DNA of 42,323 nucleotides, taken from the NCBI GenBank assembly GCA_018000835.1, contig JAGNJD010000017.1, positions 1-42,323 on the forward strand, given 5' to 3'. Source of the DNA: Candidatus Goldiibacteriota bacterium (GTDB taxonomy: Bacteria; Oederibacteriota; PGYV01; DSYL01). The translations under genes were made by a program, and so were the position numbers. The notes beneath the pieces were generated by a model that was given only the letters and a program-made list of their open reading frames with translations, did no database searches and had not been told where the DNA came from. Positions within the stretch are counted from its first letter, which is position 1. Each line of letters starts with the position of its first letter. Positions 8,004 to 16,721 of this stretch are shown one piece after another.

Positions 8004-8858
8004 ATGATGTATGAAATAGTTGAAAAAAGGACTCTTGCACAAGACATTAAGTTAATTGGTGTTCGTGCTCCACATATAACTTACAATGCAAAAGCAGGAA
8101 ATTTTATAGTCGTAATAGCAGACGAAAAAGGTGAAAGAATCCCTCTTACGATTTATGACTGGGATGAGGAAAAATCCATTGTTTACATGGTTTTTATGGA
8201 AGTAGGAGCGTCAACGAAAAAACTCGGGCTTATGAACGAGGGTGATTCTTTATATGCAATTGCAGGACCTTTTGGCAGACCATTTTGCATTAATAATTAT
8301 GGTAACGTAGTAATTATCGGTGGAGGGGTAGGGACTCCTGCAATTTATCCGATTGCAAGGGAACTGAAAAATAACGGCAATAAAATAACGTCAATAACCG
8401 GCTACAGGACCAAAGACCTCGTAATACTTGAAAATGAAATGAAAAGCGTTTCTGACGAAGTCCTGATTGCGACAAATGACGGTTCTTACGGGAGCAAAGG
8501 TCTTGTAACCGACGTTTTGCAGGATATGATTGATAAAAGGGAAAAAATAGACCTTGTCATAGCAGTAGGCCCGGCTGTTATGATGAAGGCAGTTTCTGAA
8601 CTTACGAAAAAGCATAACATAAAAACGATTGTGAGTTTAAATGCAATTATGATAGATGCCACGGGTATGTGCGGCGTATGCAGGGTCACGGTTGCAGGTG
8701 AAACGAAATTTACATGTGTGGATGGACCTGATTTTGACGGTCATCTCGTTGACTTTGACCAGTTAATGGTCCGTTTATCCGCTTATAAGGATAAGGAGCA
8801 GGAGGCACTCAAACGTTACAGTATCGGCAGTGAAACAAATGGAGGCGGAAATGGCTGA
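8004..8858 (+). CDS. nfnA: NADH-dependent reduced ferredoxin:NADP+ oxidoreductase, small (FAD/2Fe-2S) subunit
   Basis: This 284-residue protein has the ferredoxin-reductase layout: an N-terminal FAD-binding barrel (residues 1-95), then a nucleotide-binding half with GGGVGTPAIYPIAREL (106-121). A C-terminal Cys cluster MCGVCRVTVAGETKFTC (C223, C226, C238) suits the [2Fe-2S] site of NfnA/SudB. With NfnB it would form the electron-bifurcating transhydrogenase, or a sulfide dehydrogenase in older annotation. Two consecutive ATGs (8004, 8007) follow GGAGG at 7996-8000; the second has the better spacing, so the protein may be one residue shorter. The stop overlaps the nfnB start by 8 bp, indicating translational coupling. 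Confidence 0.9.
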   Translation: MMYEIVEKRTLAQDIKLIGVRAPHITYNAKAGNFIVVIADEKGERIPLTIYDWDEEKSIVYMVFMEVGASTKKLGLMNEGDSLYAIAGPFGRPFCINNYGNVVIIGGGVGTPAIYPIARELKNNGNKITSITGYRTKDLVILENEMKSVSDEVLIATNDGSYGSKGLVTDVLQDMIDKREKIDLVIAVGPAVMMKAVSELTKKHNIKTIVSLNAIMIDATGMCGVCRVTVAGETKFTCVDGPDFDGHLVDFDQLMVRLSAYKDKEQEALKRYSIGSETNGGGNG

Positions 8859-10281
8859 AAAAAACGTTCCGGCGGGAAAAAAGCCAAGAATAAAAATGAG
8901 GGAACAGGAAATAAACGAAAGAATCCGGAATTTTCTTGAAGTCCCTCTTGGTTATTCTGAAAAAGAAGCAATTGAAGAAGCATCGAGATGCCTGCAATGC
9001 AAAAATCCGACGTGCATTTCAGGATGCCCGGTGAACATAAATATAAAAGAATTTATTCATAAAATATCAATGAATAATTTCAAAGAGGCAATTGAAACAA
9101 TAAAAATGGATAACAGTTTACCATCTATATGCGGCAGGGTTTGTCCGCAGGAAGCGCAATGTGAAAAAGCATGCATAATGCAAAAAACAAAAAATCCGAT
9201 TAATATCGGCGGGCTTGAGCGGTTTGCATCCGACTGGGAAGCGGAAAATTTAAACATAGAGATTCCGGAAATCAGTAAGAAAAAAGACAGGCAGGGCAAT
9301 AACATAAAAATTGCAATAGTTGGTTCCGGCCCTTCCGGACTTACCGTTGCAGGTGATCTTGTCCGGATGGGATATGAACCGGTTATTTTTGAAGCACTGC
9401 ATATCCCAGGTGGCGTTCTTGTTTATGGTATTCCTGAATTCCGCCTGCCAAAAAACATAGTGGCACGTGAGGTTACGTATCTTAAAAAACTCGGCGTCAG
9501 GTTTGAATTAAATGTTGCAATCGGTAAAACGTATACGATAAATGACCTTTTTAAAATGGGATATAAAGCAGTTTTTATCGGAGTTGGTGCAGGAACACCT
9601 GTATTTCTTGGCATACCTGGTGAACAGTTAAAAGGAGTTTATTCTGCAAATGAATTTTTAACGCGTGTAAATGCAATGAAGGCATATCTTTTCCCTGAAT
9701 ATGCCACTCCCGTAAAACTCGGAAAAAAGGTAGTGGTTGTCGGTGCCGGTAACGTTGCAATGGATTCAGCCAGATGGGCAAGAAGATTAAAAGGCGTGGA
9801 AGAGGTTCACATAGTATATAGAAGGACAGAGGCAGAAATGCCGGCAAGAATTGAGGAAATAAAAAGGGCAAAAGAAGAAGGCATAATTTTTAATCTACTG
9901 ACAAATCCGGTTGAAATTATAGGCAATGAAGACGGATGGGTTAAAGCAATAAAATGCATTAAAATGGAACTTGGTGAGCCGGATTCATCAGGCAGAAAAC
10001 GCCCGGTTCCCGTAGCGGGTTCTGAATTTATTATGGAAACTGACGTTGTAATACCAGCACTCGGAACAAAGGCAAATAGATTGCTTACTTCCGACGTGCA
10101 GGGTCTAAAAATAAATAAATGGGGATACGTTGAAACTGATGAAAACGGGAAAACGTCCATACCAGGCGTATTTGCAGGCGGAGACATAACTACCGGCTCT
10201 GCAACAGTTATCGCTGCAATGGGTGCCGGGAGAAAAGCAGCAAAAGCAATAGATAAATACATAAATGAAAATAACGGTTGA
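8851..10281 (+). CDS. nfnB: NADH-dependent reduced ferredoxin:NADP+ oxidoreductase, large subunit (glutamate synthase small-subunit-like)
   Basis: This 476-residue flavoprotein has an N-terminal ferredoxin-like domain with two [4Fe-4S] Cys sets (C47, C50, C55, C59 and C94, C98, C104, C108). A first Rossmann fold with GSGPSGLTVAGDL (158-170) binds FAD, and a second nucleotide site contains VVVGAGNVAMDSARWA. The family also includes GltD, but the adjacent overlapping nfnA identifies it as NfnB/SudA. I chose ATG 8851 because GGAGG at 8841-8845 precedes it; an in-frame GTG at 8830 lacks a site. The pair links NADH, NADPH and ferredoxin pools, as expected in an anaerobe. Confidence 0.92.
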   Translation: MAEKNVPAGKKPRIKMREQEINERIRNFLEVPLGYSEKEAIEEASRCLQCKNPTCISGCPVNINIKEFIHKISMNNFKEAIETIKMDNSLPSICGRVCPQEAQCEKACIMQKTKNPINIGGLERFASDWEAENLNIEIPEISKKKDRQGNNIKIAIVGSGPSGLTVAGDLVRMGYEPVIFEALHIPGGVLVYGIPEFRLPKNIVAREVTYLKKLGVRFELNVAIGKTYTINDLFKMGYKAVFIGVGAGTPVFLGIPGEQLKGVYSANEFLTRVNAMKAYLFPEYATPVKLGKKVVVVGAGNVAMDSARWARRLKGVEEVHIVYRRTEAEMPARIEEIKRAKEEGIIFNLLTNPVEIIGNEDGWVKAIKCIKMELGEPDSSGRKRPVPVAGSEFIMETDVVIPALGTKANRLLTSDVQGLKINKWGYVETDENGKTSIPGVFAGGDITTGSATVIAAMGAGRKAAKAIDKYINENNG

Positions 10282-10482
10282 ACTTTTAATCCAGTGCTGT
10301 CTCATTACTATCCGACAAACTTAATGAAAGGATTGTTGCATTTTTTTCGCAATAAATTGTTTACTTACTTTCATCAGGTTTTAGTTTAATTACTTTGCGC
10401 GGCGGTTGCAAACACCATTTATTTGCCATTATATCCTTGTCTCCCGGTAATGCTTGTCTTTTTCCTTCTTTTCTCCCCTTTG
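10282..10482. other. Intergenic stretch without recognised gene
   Basis: About 200 bp between nfnB and the repeat field. I see no ORF with coding character, no T-tract terminator and no RNA gene. It may be old decayed sequence. Confidence 0.5.
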
Positions 10483-10739
10483 AAAAAGATGGATGAAAGG
10501 GGATTTGAAAGAATAAAAATCTCCCCTAACCCCTCTTTTTCAAAGAGGGGAATTATTTTTTATCCCCCTTAGAAAAAGGGGGAAAGAGGGGGATTTGTCT
10601 TTTTATTTTTTTTCCCTTTGTAAAGTAGGACGAAGTGGGATTTGAAAGGATAAAATCTCCCCTGGCCCCTCTTTTCCAAAGAGGGGAAATTATTTTTTAT
10701 CCCCCTTAGAAAAAGGGGGAATAAGGGGGATTTGTTTTT
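10483..10739. repeat. GC-rich hairpin repeat cluster (CCCCTTT...AAAGGGG family)
   Basis: Two alternating hairpins recur: CCCCCTT-AGAAA-AAGGGGG (7-bp stem) and CCCCTCTTT-TTC-AAAGAGGGG (9-bp stem), with linkers such as GGGGGATTTG and AATCTCCCCT. They stand out sharply from the AT-rich background. This resembles dispersed palindromic (REP-like) sequences found in many genomes. No ORF is supported. Confidence 0.8.
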
Positions 10740-10788
10740 TTATTTTCCCTCTTTAGTAATACACGTTGCAAGGTAATATAACAAGATT

Positions 10789-10952
10789 GTAGAGACTTAA
10801 GCTTGCTGTGTCTCAAAGATAAGCAAGGCGGATATTCAAACAGTGTGCCACGCGACCAGCGTAGGATAAACCGCTGTTTTGTTTTCATAATCATTTGCGA
10901 AATATTACATGGTTTGCCTTGCATTCAGAGACAGAGCAAGCTCTGTCTCTAC
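10789..10952 (+). repeat. 164-bp inverted-repeat element, copy A
   Basis: Bounded by GTAGAGAC on the left and GTCTCTAC on the right. The right end is a 9-bp hairpin (GAGACAGAG/CTCTGTCTC around CAAG). The left end has the 'CTTAAG' variant, which breaks the matching left hairpin. Inside is a second inverted pair, GCAAGGC near the left and GCCTTGC near the right. A 42-bp left flank starting CCCTCTTTAGTAATACACG is shared with copies B, D, E and G. No transposase is encoded. Confidence 0.8.
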
Positions 10953-10975
10953 ATGTTTAAAACTTCATTTCTTTT

Positions 10976-11110
10976 CCCCCTTTGAAAAAGGGGGAATAAG
11001 GGGGATTTGAAAGAATAAAAATCTCCCCTGGCCCCTCTTTTCCAAAGAGGGGAAATTATTTTTTATCCCCCTTAGAAAAAGGGGGAATAAGGGGGATTTG
11101 TTTTTTTATT
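10976..11110. repeat. GC-rich hairpin repeat cluster
   Basis: Same two hairpin types as 10483-10739, in nearly the same order as the stretch preceding copy A. This indicates that hairpin block plus 164-bp element was duplicated as a unit. Confidence 0.75.
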
Positions 11111-11154
11111 TTCCCTCTTTAGTAATACACGTTGCAAGGTAATATAACAAGATT

Positions 11155-11318
11155 GTAGAGACTTAAGCTTGCTGTGTCTCAAAGATAAGCAAGGCGGATA
11201 TTCAAACAGTGTGCCACGCGACCAGCGTAGGATAAACCGCTGTTTTGTTTTCATAACCATTTGCAAAATATTACACGGTTTGCTTTGCATTCAGAGACAG
11301 AGCAAGCTCTGTCTCTAC
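11155..11318 (+). repeat. 164-bp inverted-repeat element, copy B
   Basis: Nearly identical to copy A, including the 'CTTAAG' left-end variant. With the ~143-bp spacer 11319-11461 and copy C it forms a block duplicated as copies E-F. Confidence 0.8.
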
Positions 11319-11461
11319 ATATTTAAAACGATATGTGGTATAATGCAGTCGTTAAAATACAATTCCATCCATATTTCTATTTTTTTTGTTTTTAATTGAA
11401 TATAATCATCCGTTGTCATTATTAATTCGTATTTATTATCCTAAACGTGTAATAACGAATC
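11319..11461 (+). repeat. ~143-bp spacer repeat (also at 12317-12458)
   Basis: AT-rich spacer between copies B and C, nearly identical to that between E and F; it contains GGTATAATGCAGTCGTT. No gene is evident. Its duplication shows that a B-spacer-C block was copied. Confidence 0.75.
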
Positions 11462-11624
11462 GTAGAGACACAGCTTGCTGTGTCTCAAAGATAAGCAAGG
11501 CGGATATTCAAACGGTGTGCCACGCGACCAGCGCAGGATAAACCGCTGTTTTGTTTTCATAATCATTTACAAAATATTACACGGTTTGCCTTGCATTCAG
11601 AGACAGAGCAAGCTCTGTCTCTAC
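11462..11624 (+). repeat. 163-bp inverted-repeat element, copy C
   Basis: Both ends carry the perfect 9-bp hairpin (left GAGACACAG/CTGTGTCTC around CTTG). The copy is one base shorter than the variant copies and is likely closest to the ancestral form. Confidence 0.8.
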
Positions 11625-11646
11625 ATGTTTAAAACTTTATTTCTTT

Positions 11647-11831
11647 TCCCCCTTTAGAAAAAGGGGAGAAAGGGGGATTTGATAAAATAAAATCTCCCCT
11701 GGCCCCTCTTTTCCAAAGAGGGGTAATTGATGGAATCAAATCTCCCCTGACCCCTCTTTTCCAAAGAGGGTAAATTATTTTTTATCCCCCTTAGAAAAAG
11801 GGGAAATAAGGGGGATTTGTTTTCTTCTTTT
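11647..11831. repeat. GC-rich hairpin repeat cluster
   Basis: Repeated CCCC...AAAG...GGGG hairpins with TCTCCCCT linkers, between copies C and D. No coding capacity. Confidence 0.75.
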
Positions 11832-11875
11832 TACCCTCTTTAGTAATACACGTCGCAAGGTAAGATAACAAGATT

Positions 11876-12039
11876 GTAGAGACTTAAGCTTGCTGTGTCT
11901 CAAAGATAAGCAAGGCGGATATTCAAACGGTGTGCCACGCGACCAGCGCAGGATAAACCGCTGTTTTGTTTTCATAACCATTTGCAAAATATTACACGGT
12001 TTGCCTTGCATTCAGAGACAGAGCAAGCTCTGTCTCTAC
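11876..12039 (+). repeat. 164-bp inverted-repeat element, copy D
   Basis: Same core and flanks as copies A and B, with the 'CTTAAG' left-end variant. Confidence 0.8.
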
Positions 12040-12060
12040 ATGTTTAAAATTTTATTTTTA

Positions 12061-12108
12061 TCCCCCTTAGAAAAAGGGGGAATAAGGGGGATTTGTTTTC
12101 TTCTTTTT
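12061..12108. repeat. GC-rich hairpin repeat (single unit)
   Basis: One CCCCCTT-AGAAA-AAGGGGG hairpin plus GGGGGATTTG, between copies D and E. Confidence 0.7.
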
Positions 12109-12152
12109 ACCCTCTTTAGTAATACACGTCGCAAGGTAAGATAACAAGATTC

Positions 12153-12316
12153 ATAGAGACTTAAGCTTGCTGTGTCTCAAAGATAAGCAAGGCGGATATT
12201 CAAACGGTGTGCCACGCGACCAGCGCAGGATAAACCGCTGTTTTGTTTTCATAACCATTTGCAAAATATTACACGGTTTGCCTTGCATTCAGAGACAGAG
12301 CAAGCTCTGTCTCTAC
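12153..12316 (+). repeat. 164-bp inverted-repeat element, copy E
   Basis: Core as in copy A. The left end begins ATAGAGAC instead of GTAGAGAC and has the 'CTTAAG' variant. The right flank ATGTTTAAAACGATGGGTGG is shared with copy G, 29 kb away. Confidence 0.8.
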
Positions 12317-12458
12317 ATGTTTAAAACGATGGGTGGTATAATGCAGTCGTTAAAATACAATTCCATCCATATTTCCTTTTTTTTGTTTTTAATTGAATAT
12401 AATCATCCGTTGTCATTATTAATTCGTATTTATTATCCTAAACGTGTAATAACGAATC
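12317..12458 (+). repeat. ~142-bp spacer repeat (also at 11319-11461)
   Basis: Nearly identical to the B-C spacer, and likewise separates two copies of the 164-bp element. Confidence 0.75.
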
Positions 12459-12621
12459 GTAGAGACACAGATTGCTGTGTCTCAAAGATAAGCAAGGCGG
12501 ATATTCAAACGGTGTGCCACGCGACCGGCGTAGGATAAACCGCTGTTTTGTTTTCATAACCATTTATAAAAAATTCCACCATTTAATTCGTTTTCAGAGA
12601 CAGAGCAAGCTCTGTCTCTAC
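12459..12621 (+). repeat. 163-bp inverted-repeat element, copy F
   Basis: Left end of the 'CACAG' type with one substitution; perfect right hairpin. The inner right part is more diverged (AAATTCCACCATTTAATTCG replaces the usual sequence before the right hairpin). Confidence 0.8.
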
Positions 12622-12644
12622 ATGTTTAAAACTTTATTTCTTTT

Positions 12645-12914
12645 CCCCCTTTGAAAAAGGGGGAAGAGGGGGATTTGTTTTCTTCTTTTTTTCCCACTTT
12701 GTAAAGGGGGACTAAAGGGGGATTAGAAAGAATAAATCTCCCCTAGCCCCTCTTTTTCAAAGAGGGGAAATTGATGGAAAAAATCTCCCCTGGCCCCTCT
12801 TTTTCAAAGAGGGGAAATTGATGGAATAAATCTCCCCTGGCCCCTCTTTTTCAAAGAGGGGAAATTGATGGAATAAAATCTCCCCTGACCCCTCTTTTTC
12901 AAAGAGGGGAAATT
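12645..12914. repeat. GC-rich hairpin cluster with four tandem ~47-bp units
   Basis: Mixed hairpins are followed by four tandem units starting at 12735, 12782, 12829 and 12877 (periods 47, 47, 48). Each reads TCTCCCC(T), then CCCCTCTTT-TTC-AAAGAGGGG, then AAATTGATGGAA. The equal hairpins and linkers indicate recent tandem duplication. No ORF. Confidence 0.85.
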
Positions 12915-12988
12915 ACTTTCCTTTTTTTCCTCTAATCATGGAAAATATATAAAATCACATTAAATTATTACAGGGACTCTTTATTTTG

Positions 12989-13017
12989 TTGACCTGAAAC
13001 CGCTTTCGTGATAATCT
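12989..13017 (+). promoter_or_regulatory. Probable promoter of the glycan operon
   Basis: TTGACC (12989-12994) is followed after 17 bp by TAATCT (13012-13017); GATAAT at 13010-13015 is an alternative with shorter spacing. It lies just upstream of AGGAGG (13031) and the ATG at 13041. Confidence 0.45.
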
Positions 13018-13040
13018 GTAAAAAAATTTCAGGAGGAATT

Positions 13041-16000
13041 ATGAAGAACACAAAAAAATTCATATTAATATTTCTTGCTTTTTCTTTTCCTTTCTTAATT
13101 CATTCAAATCCGGAAGAAATAAAAGTAAATGATTTTGTTTTATGGGAAGGATTTGAAACGGTAAATAACTGGACAACCTCTGACTGGCAGAATAATTCGT
13201 TATCAAATCCCGTAATTTCATCTGATTTTGTGTCTGAAGGAAAAAATTCTCTCGAAGTAAATTTAAACCAGGTAAATAAAAACCAGACCGGGATGGTGCA
13301 GATTTTTGATACTGGTGATATGTCAGGCGTGGAAAAAATAAAATTTGACGTTTATAATTCTTCATTAATGAACATGAAAGTTTGCCTTATGATTAAGACA
13401 GGACAAAACTGGGTATATCATGAAAGCATAAAAAAAGATTTAAAGCCGGGATGGAACAAAGACGTTGAATTTGGTTTTAATAAAACTGATTTTAGTCCCG
13501 GTGGCATAAAAGAACCGGACAAAGTCAGAAGATTTGGCATTATGTTTATTCCGGAAAAAACCGGAACCGGTAAGATTTTCGTAGATAATATCAGAATATC
13601 AGGCACAAAAATCAGCAATCTTCTTCCGGCGGAAACTACTGTCAAAACCGAGGAACTTAAAGAAGTTTTAATTGACGATTTTGAAACCGGCAGATTAAGA
13701 TGGATGGCAGCAACTACATGGTCATGTGCAACGGGCGTGGAATCAACGACGGAAACGGCATCGTCCGGGAAATCAGCGATGAAAGCATGTTATAATCTTA
13801 AGACGCCGGGACAAAACGCAGTGTTTATGATAGAGGATACCGTTGATTTATCCGACGTTTATGAAATGAAAGTTGACGTTTATTATCCTTATGATTTTCC
13901 TTCAAATCTTTCCATTTCATTGTCAACAGGCGATAAATGGGTCTGGCAGGAATACAAAACCACAAAACTGAAAAAAGGATGGAACAAGGACGTTACTTTT
14001 TATTTCAAAGACAAACAATGGAAAAATGAAAAAGTTAACTGGGCAAACGTTACCAATCCGGAAGGATTAAACAACGTTAAAAGAATCAGCCTGCTGCTTT
14101 TTCCCGCAAATATGGGTAAGGGATACGTTATTTTTGACAACGTAAGAATGAAAACGAAAGAACCCGGTAAAATTTCAAATTTAAAGCCGGTTGACATAAA
14201 CAACCTTGCGTTTTACGTTTTTAACAGTTTTGAAAAAGGCGTCCAGTGGCAGACGCAGTCAGACCAGTCAGGTAGTTTATCCGCGCGTCCTGCATTTAAT
14301 TTTGGAGGGGAAAACGTAAAGGGAATGGAACTTGTCTTTGCAACGCAAAGCAACGTTGACAAGGCGGCATATACGTATAGAAATAAAATTGACCTTTCAG
14401 AAGCATGCGGAATTAAGTTTGACGTTTATAACCCGATGGATTATGGCGTAAAAATTACCCTTGCCTTTCAGGTTGGAGATGAGGAAACATGGATAGAATC
14501 AAAACAAATAGGAATAGGTCCCGGGTGGAACAGAGACGTTTATTTTGATTTTAATTCGTATTCATTTAAATCGGCAGAGAGCAACTGGAATTACACGGAA
14601 TATTTCAACAAAAGAAGCGATGTCAGAAACATAATTCTTTCCGTATTTCCGGACCAGAAGGTTTCCGGTCAAATTTACGTAACTGATTTTAAACTTGCAC
14701 GTCATAACCTTTTTGGTGATGCTGGGAAATATGCCGGTTTTACGCTGTATAACAATTCGCTTGTTTCAATTGAACCAATAAAATATAAATTATGGTATAA
14801 CGGCAGTTCAGTAGGAAATTTTGAAGATGAAACCGCATTTAATTTCTGGAAAGCACATCAGGAATCATCATGGGGAGTTGCTGAATTATCCTTATCCTCA
14901 CTTTATGCTTCGCGTGGCAAAAAATCAATGAAAATAACTTATAAAGATACCGGTAATAAATTTGGCTGTCAGTATGAGGCGGCAGGCACGCTCGACATTT
15001 CGCAATGGACGAGCATTTCTTTTGACGTCTATAATCCGGGTAAAGCGCTGAAATTTACAATTGCTTTTACTTCAAACGATTATGCATGGCATGAAATAAA
15101 CAAGCAGATAGTGATTAACCCGGGCTGGAATAAAAACGTCACAGTCAGATTTGACGAACCAATATGGAAAAAAATAATATCAGGCAGTCAGCAGGGACCG
15201 ATGCCCCTCTCGTCAAAGAACGACATGAATAAGATGTTTTTTATTTTTTATGGCGGATATGAAGGGACTTTATACCTTGACAACGTAAGATGGGGAACCA
15301 AGGGAGATAATTTGCAGACAACGGAAGCATATACGGAACAGGACGTCAATCTTCTTGTAACGCCAAACGATAACGTAGAAGCAAAAGTGTCGTTAAGGGC
15401 TGCATACTATTATAATCAAAATACGGATTTGAACGTAAAATCAGGGCATCTGATTTTACGCGGTATGGGCAATGAATTAATCTTGTTTTCCGGTGAGCCG
15501 GTAAAAGTTTTTGACGATATTTTCGGGCTTGTTGATATGGAAGCAACCGGAACGAACATGATGGGACTATCGCTGGCCGGGACAATTTATCCTATTAATA
15601 CTTCATATTTGTTGAGCGGAATAAGCCTTGATAACAGGCAGCCATGGCATATAGGAACGTCTTTTCTTGGAACTGCCAGATTAAAAACGTATTTCCTTGA
15701 TAAAAATTACATAGGCGCAGTTTACATGAACAGCAGGCGCGGTTATGACGAAAACCCGGACATATTAAACGGCTCGCTTGAACAGTCGGTTCACATTTTT
15801 GGAGGCGATACGGGTATAAACATTCCCATTATGGATTTAATGACGATTAATCTAAAAGGAGAGGCATTAACCACGTATTACCAGAGTTTAAATCCTGTTT
15901 ATATGCTTGAGGGACCTCCTTTCCAGTATGCAATTGAATCAATTTCAAAAGACGATAAGAAATGGTTTACATATGTTGAAGGAAGTTTACGTTATGGATA

Positions 16001-16718
16001 TCTTACGCTTTATTCATACTATCGTCAGATTGACGATAAATTTGCTGCCTATTATTGCAATCCTGATTTGCGGGCGGGATTTGTCAACAAAGACGCAAAG
16101 TTGACTTACGTGGTTGATGACCTGCCGCCTTTTTCAATCATAAAATACTGGTCAGACGACTGGAGTGCATTCGTGAGAAACACGTCTTTTATGTTTGAAT
16201 ACGATGCAGGTAAATCAACGATAGACGATTACAGCAGGGATACATATACGGTTGACCTGAAAAATGACGAGTCCCTTGCTTTATACAATTATCACATCTG
16301 GTTCAGGCATAATACAGAAGGCAATGCTGATAAAATTGTTTCAAAAAAATTAAGTGGTTTTACGAAAATTTTGTTGTTTGATTTTCTGACGTTTAAATTG
16401 CTCGGCAGAATTGACGATACAAATGGTACAGTAAAGGTAAATGACAATTATGAGACAAAATCATATCTGCAATTAACGGGATTCCTGGAAGCAAGCATAA
16501 AATTAATGAACGACGTAATATTAACGGCAAATTACAAACATCTGCACAATGAATATGAGAGTCATAATAATTTATATGCAAAACTGGACGTTAATCTGTG
16601 GGGCATGTTGGATTTGAGAATAAGTTACGGCGACGAACCACTGACCGGCTACTGGCTTGACGACAACTGCAATGACACGATAAACAAATACATGCTGTTA
16701 TTTAACGGGAGGTTCTGA
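13041..16718 (+). CDS. Outer-membrane protein with four CBM-like domains and a predicted C-terminal beta-barrel
   Basis: This 1225-residue protein has a signal peptide (MKNTKKFILIFLAFSFPFLI, then HSN). Four homologous ~160-residue beta-rich modules lie at about 31-187, 208-372, 390-552 and 588-752. Each carries a 'KFDVYNP'-like strand, a G-W-N-(K/R)-(D/N)-V motif (residues ~137, 313, 495, 695) and a closing 'DN(V/I)R' strand, resembling CBM11-type sugar-binding jelly rolls. The last ~460 residues are Tyr- and Asn-rich with alternating hydrophobics and end in LLFNGRF; a terminal Phe is typical of BAM-inserted outer-membrane barrels. I infer a surface glycan-binding porin or anchor. ATG 13041 follows AGGAGG; an upstream in-frame GTG at 13008 has no site. 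The GH5 gene starts 3 bp after the stop. CBM-like modules and barrel are inferred by eye. Confidence 0.78.
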   Translation: MKNTKKFILIFLAFSFPFLIHSNPEEIKVNDFVLWEGFETVNNWTTSDWQNNSLSNPVISSDFVSEGKNSLEVNLNQVNKNQTGMVQIFDTGDMSGVEKIKFDVYNSSLMNMKVCLMIKTGQNWVYHESIKKDLKPGWNKDVEFGFNKTDFSPGGIKEPDKVRRFGIMFIPEKTGTGKIFVDNIRISGTKISNLLPAETTVKTEELKEVLIDDFETGRLRWMAATTWSCATGVESTTETASSGKSAMKACYNLKTPGQNAVFMIEDTVDLSDVYEMKVDVYYPYDFPSNLSISLSTGDKWVWQEYKTTKLKKGWNKDVTFYFKDKQWKNEKVNWANVTNPEGLNNVKRISLLLFPANMGKGYVIFDNVRMKTKEPGKISNLKPVDINNLAFYVFNSFEKGVQWQTQSDQSGSLSARPAFNFGGENVKGMELVFATQSNVDKAAYTYRNKIDLSEACGIKFDVYNPMDYGVKITLAFQVGDEETWIESKQIGIGPGWNRDVYFDFNSYSFKSAESNWNYTEYFNKRSDVRNIILSVFPDQKVSGQIYVTDFKLARHNLFGDAGKYAGFTLYNNSLVSIEPIKYKLWYNGSSVGNFEDETAFNFWKAHQESSWGVAELSLSSLYASRGKKSMKITYKDTGNKFGCQYEAAGTLDISQWTSISFDVYNPGKALKFTIAFTSNDYAWHEINKQIVINPGWNKNVTVRFDEPIWKKIISGSQQGPMPLSSKNDMNKMFFIFYGGYEGTLYLDNVRWGTKGDNLQTTEAYTEQDVNLLVTPNDNVEAKVSLRAAYYYNQNTDLNVKSGHLILRGMGNELILFSGEPVKVFDDIFGLVDMEATGTNMMGLSLAGTIYPINTSYLLSGISLDNRQPWHIGTSFLGTARLKTYFLDKNYIGAVYMNSRRGYDENPDILNGSLEQSVHIFGGDTGINIPIMDLMTINLKGEALTTYYQSLNPVYMLEGPPFQYAIESISKDDKKWFTYVEGSLRYGYLTLYSYYRQIDDKFAAYYCNPDLRAGFVNKDAKLTYVVDDLPPFSIIKYWSDDWSAFVRNTSFMFEYDAGKSTIDDYSRDTYTVDLKNDESLALYNYHIWFRHNTEGNADKIVSKKLSGFTKILLFDFLTFKLLGRIDDTNGTVKVNDNYETKSYLQLTGFLEASIKLMNDVILTANYKHLHNEYESHNNLYAKLDVNLWGMLDLRISYGDEPLTGYWLDDNCNDTINKYMLLFNGRF

Positions 16719-16721
16719 AAA

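Noticed and set aside
8830..8850. Upstream in-frame GTG as the start of nfnB
   Set aside because: GGAGG lies between it and ATG 8851 at proper spacing for the ATG, and the extra residues would overlap nfnA further.
10789..12621. Regularly spaced repeats suggesting a CRISPR array
   Set aside because: The units are 164 bp with inverted ends, spacing varies from 277 to 414 bp, spacers are themselves repeated, and no cas genes are present.
10706..12654. A series of 60-123 codon ORFs on both strands, nearly identical to each other (for example those starting MLCLKDKQGGYSN)
   Set aside because: They all lie inside the 164-bp element and its hairpin flanks, exist on both strands at once, lack ribosome sites and end at random points in repeat DNA. 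The similarity is that of the DNA repeat, not of a protein family.
13008..13040. Upstream in-frame GTG as the start of the CBM-barrel gene
   Set aside because: It overlaps the probable -10 region, would place 11 residues before a normal signal peptide, and AGGAGG is positioned for ATG 13041.
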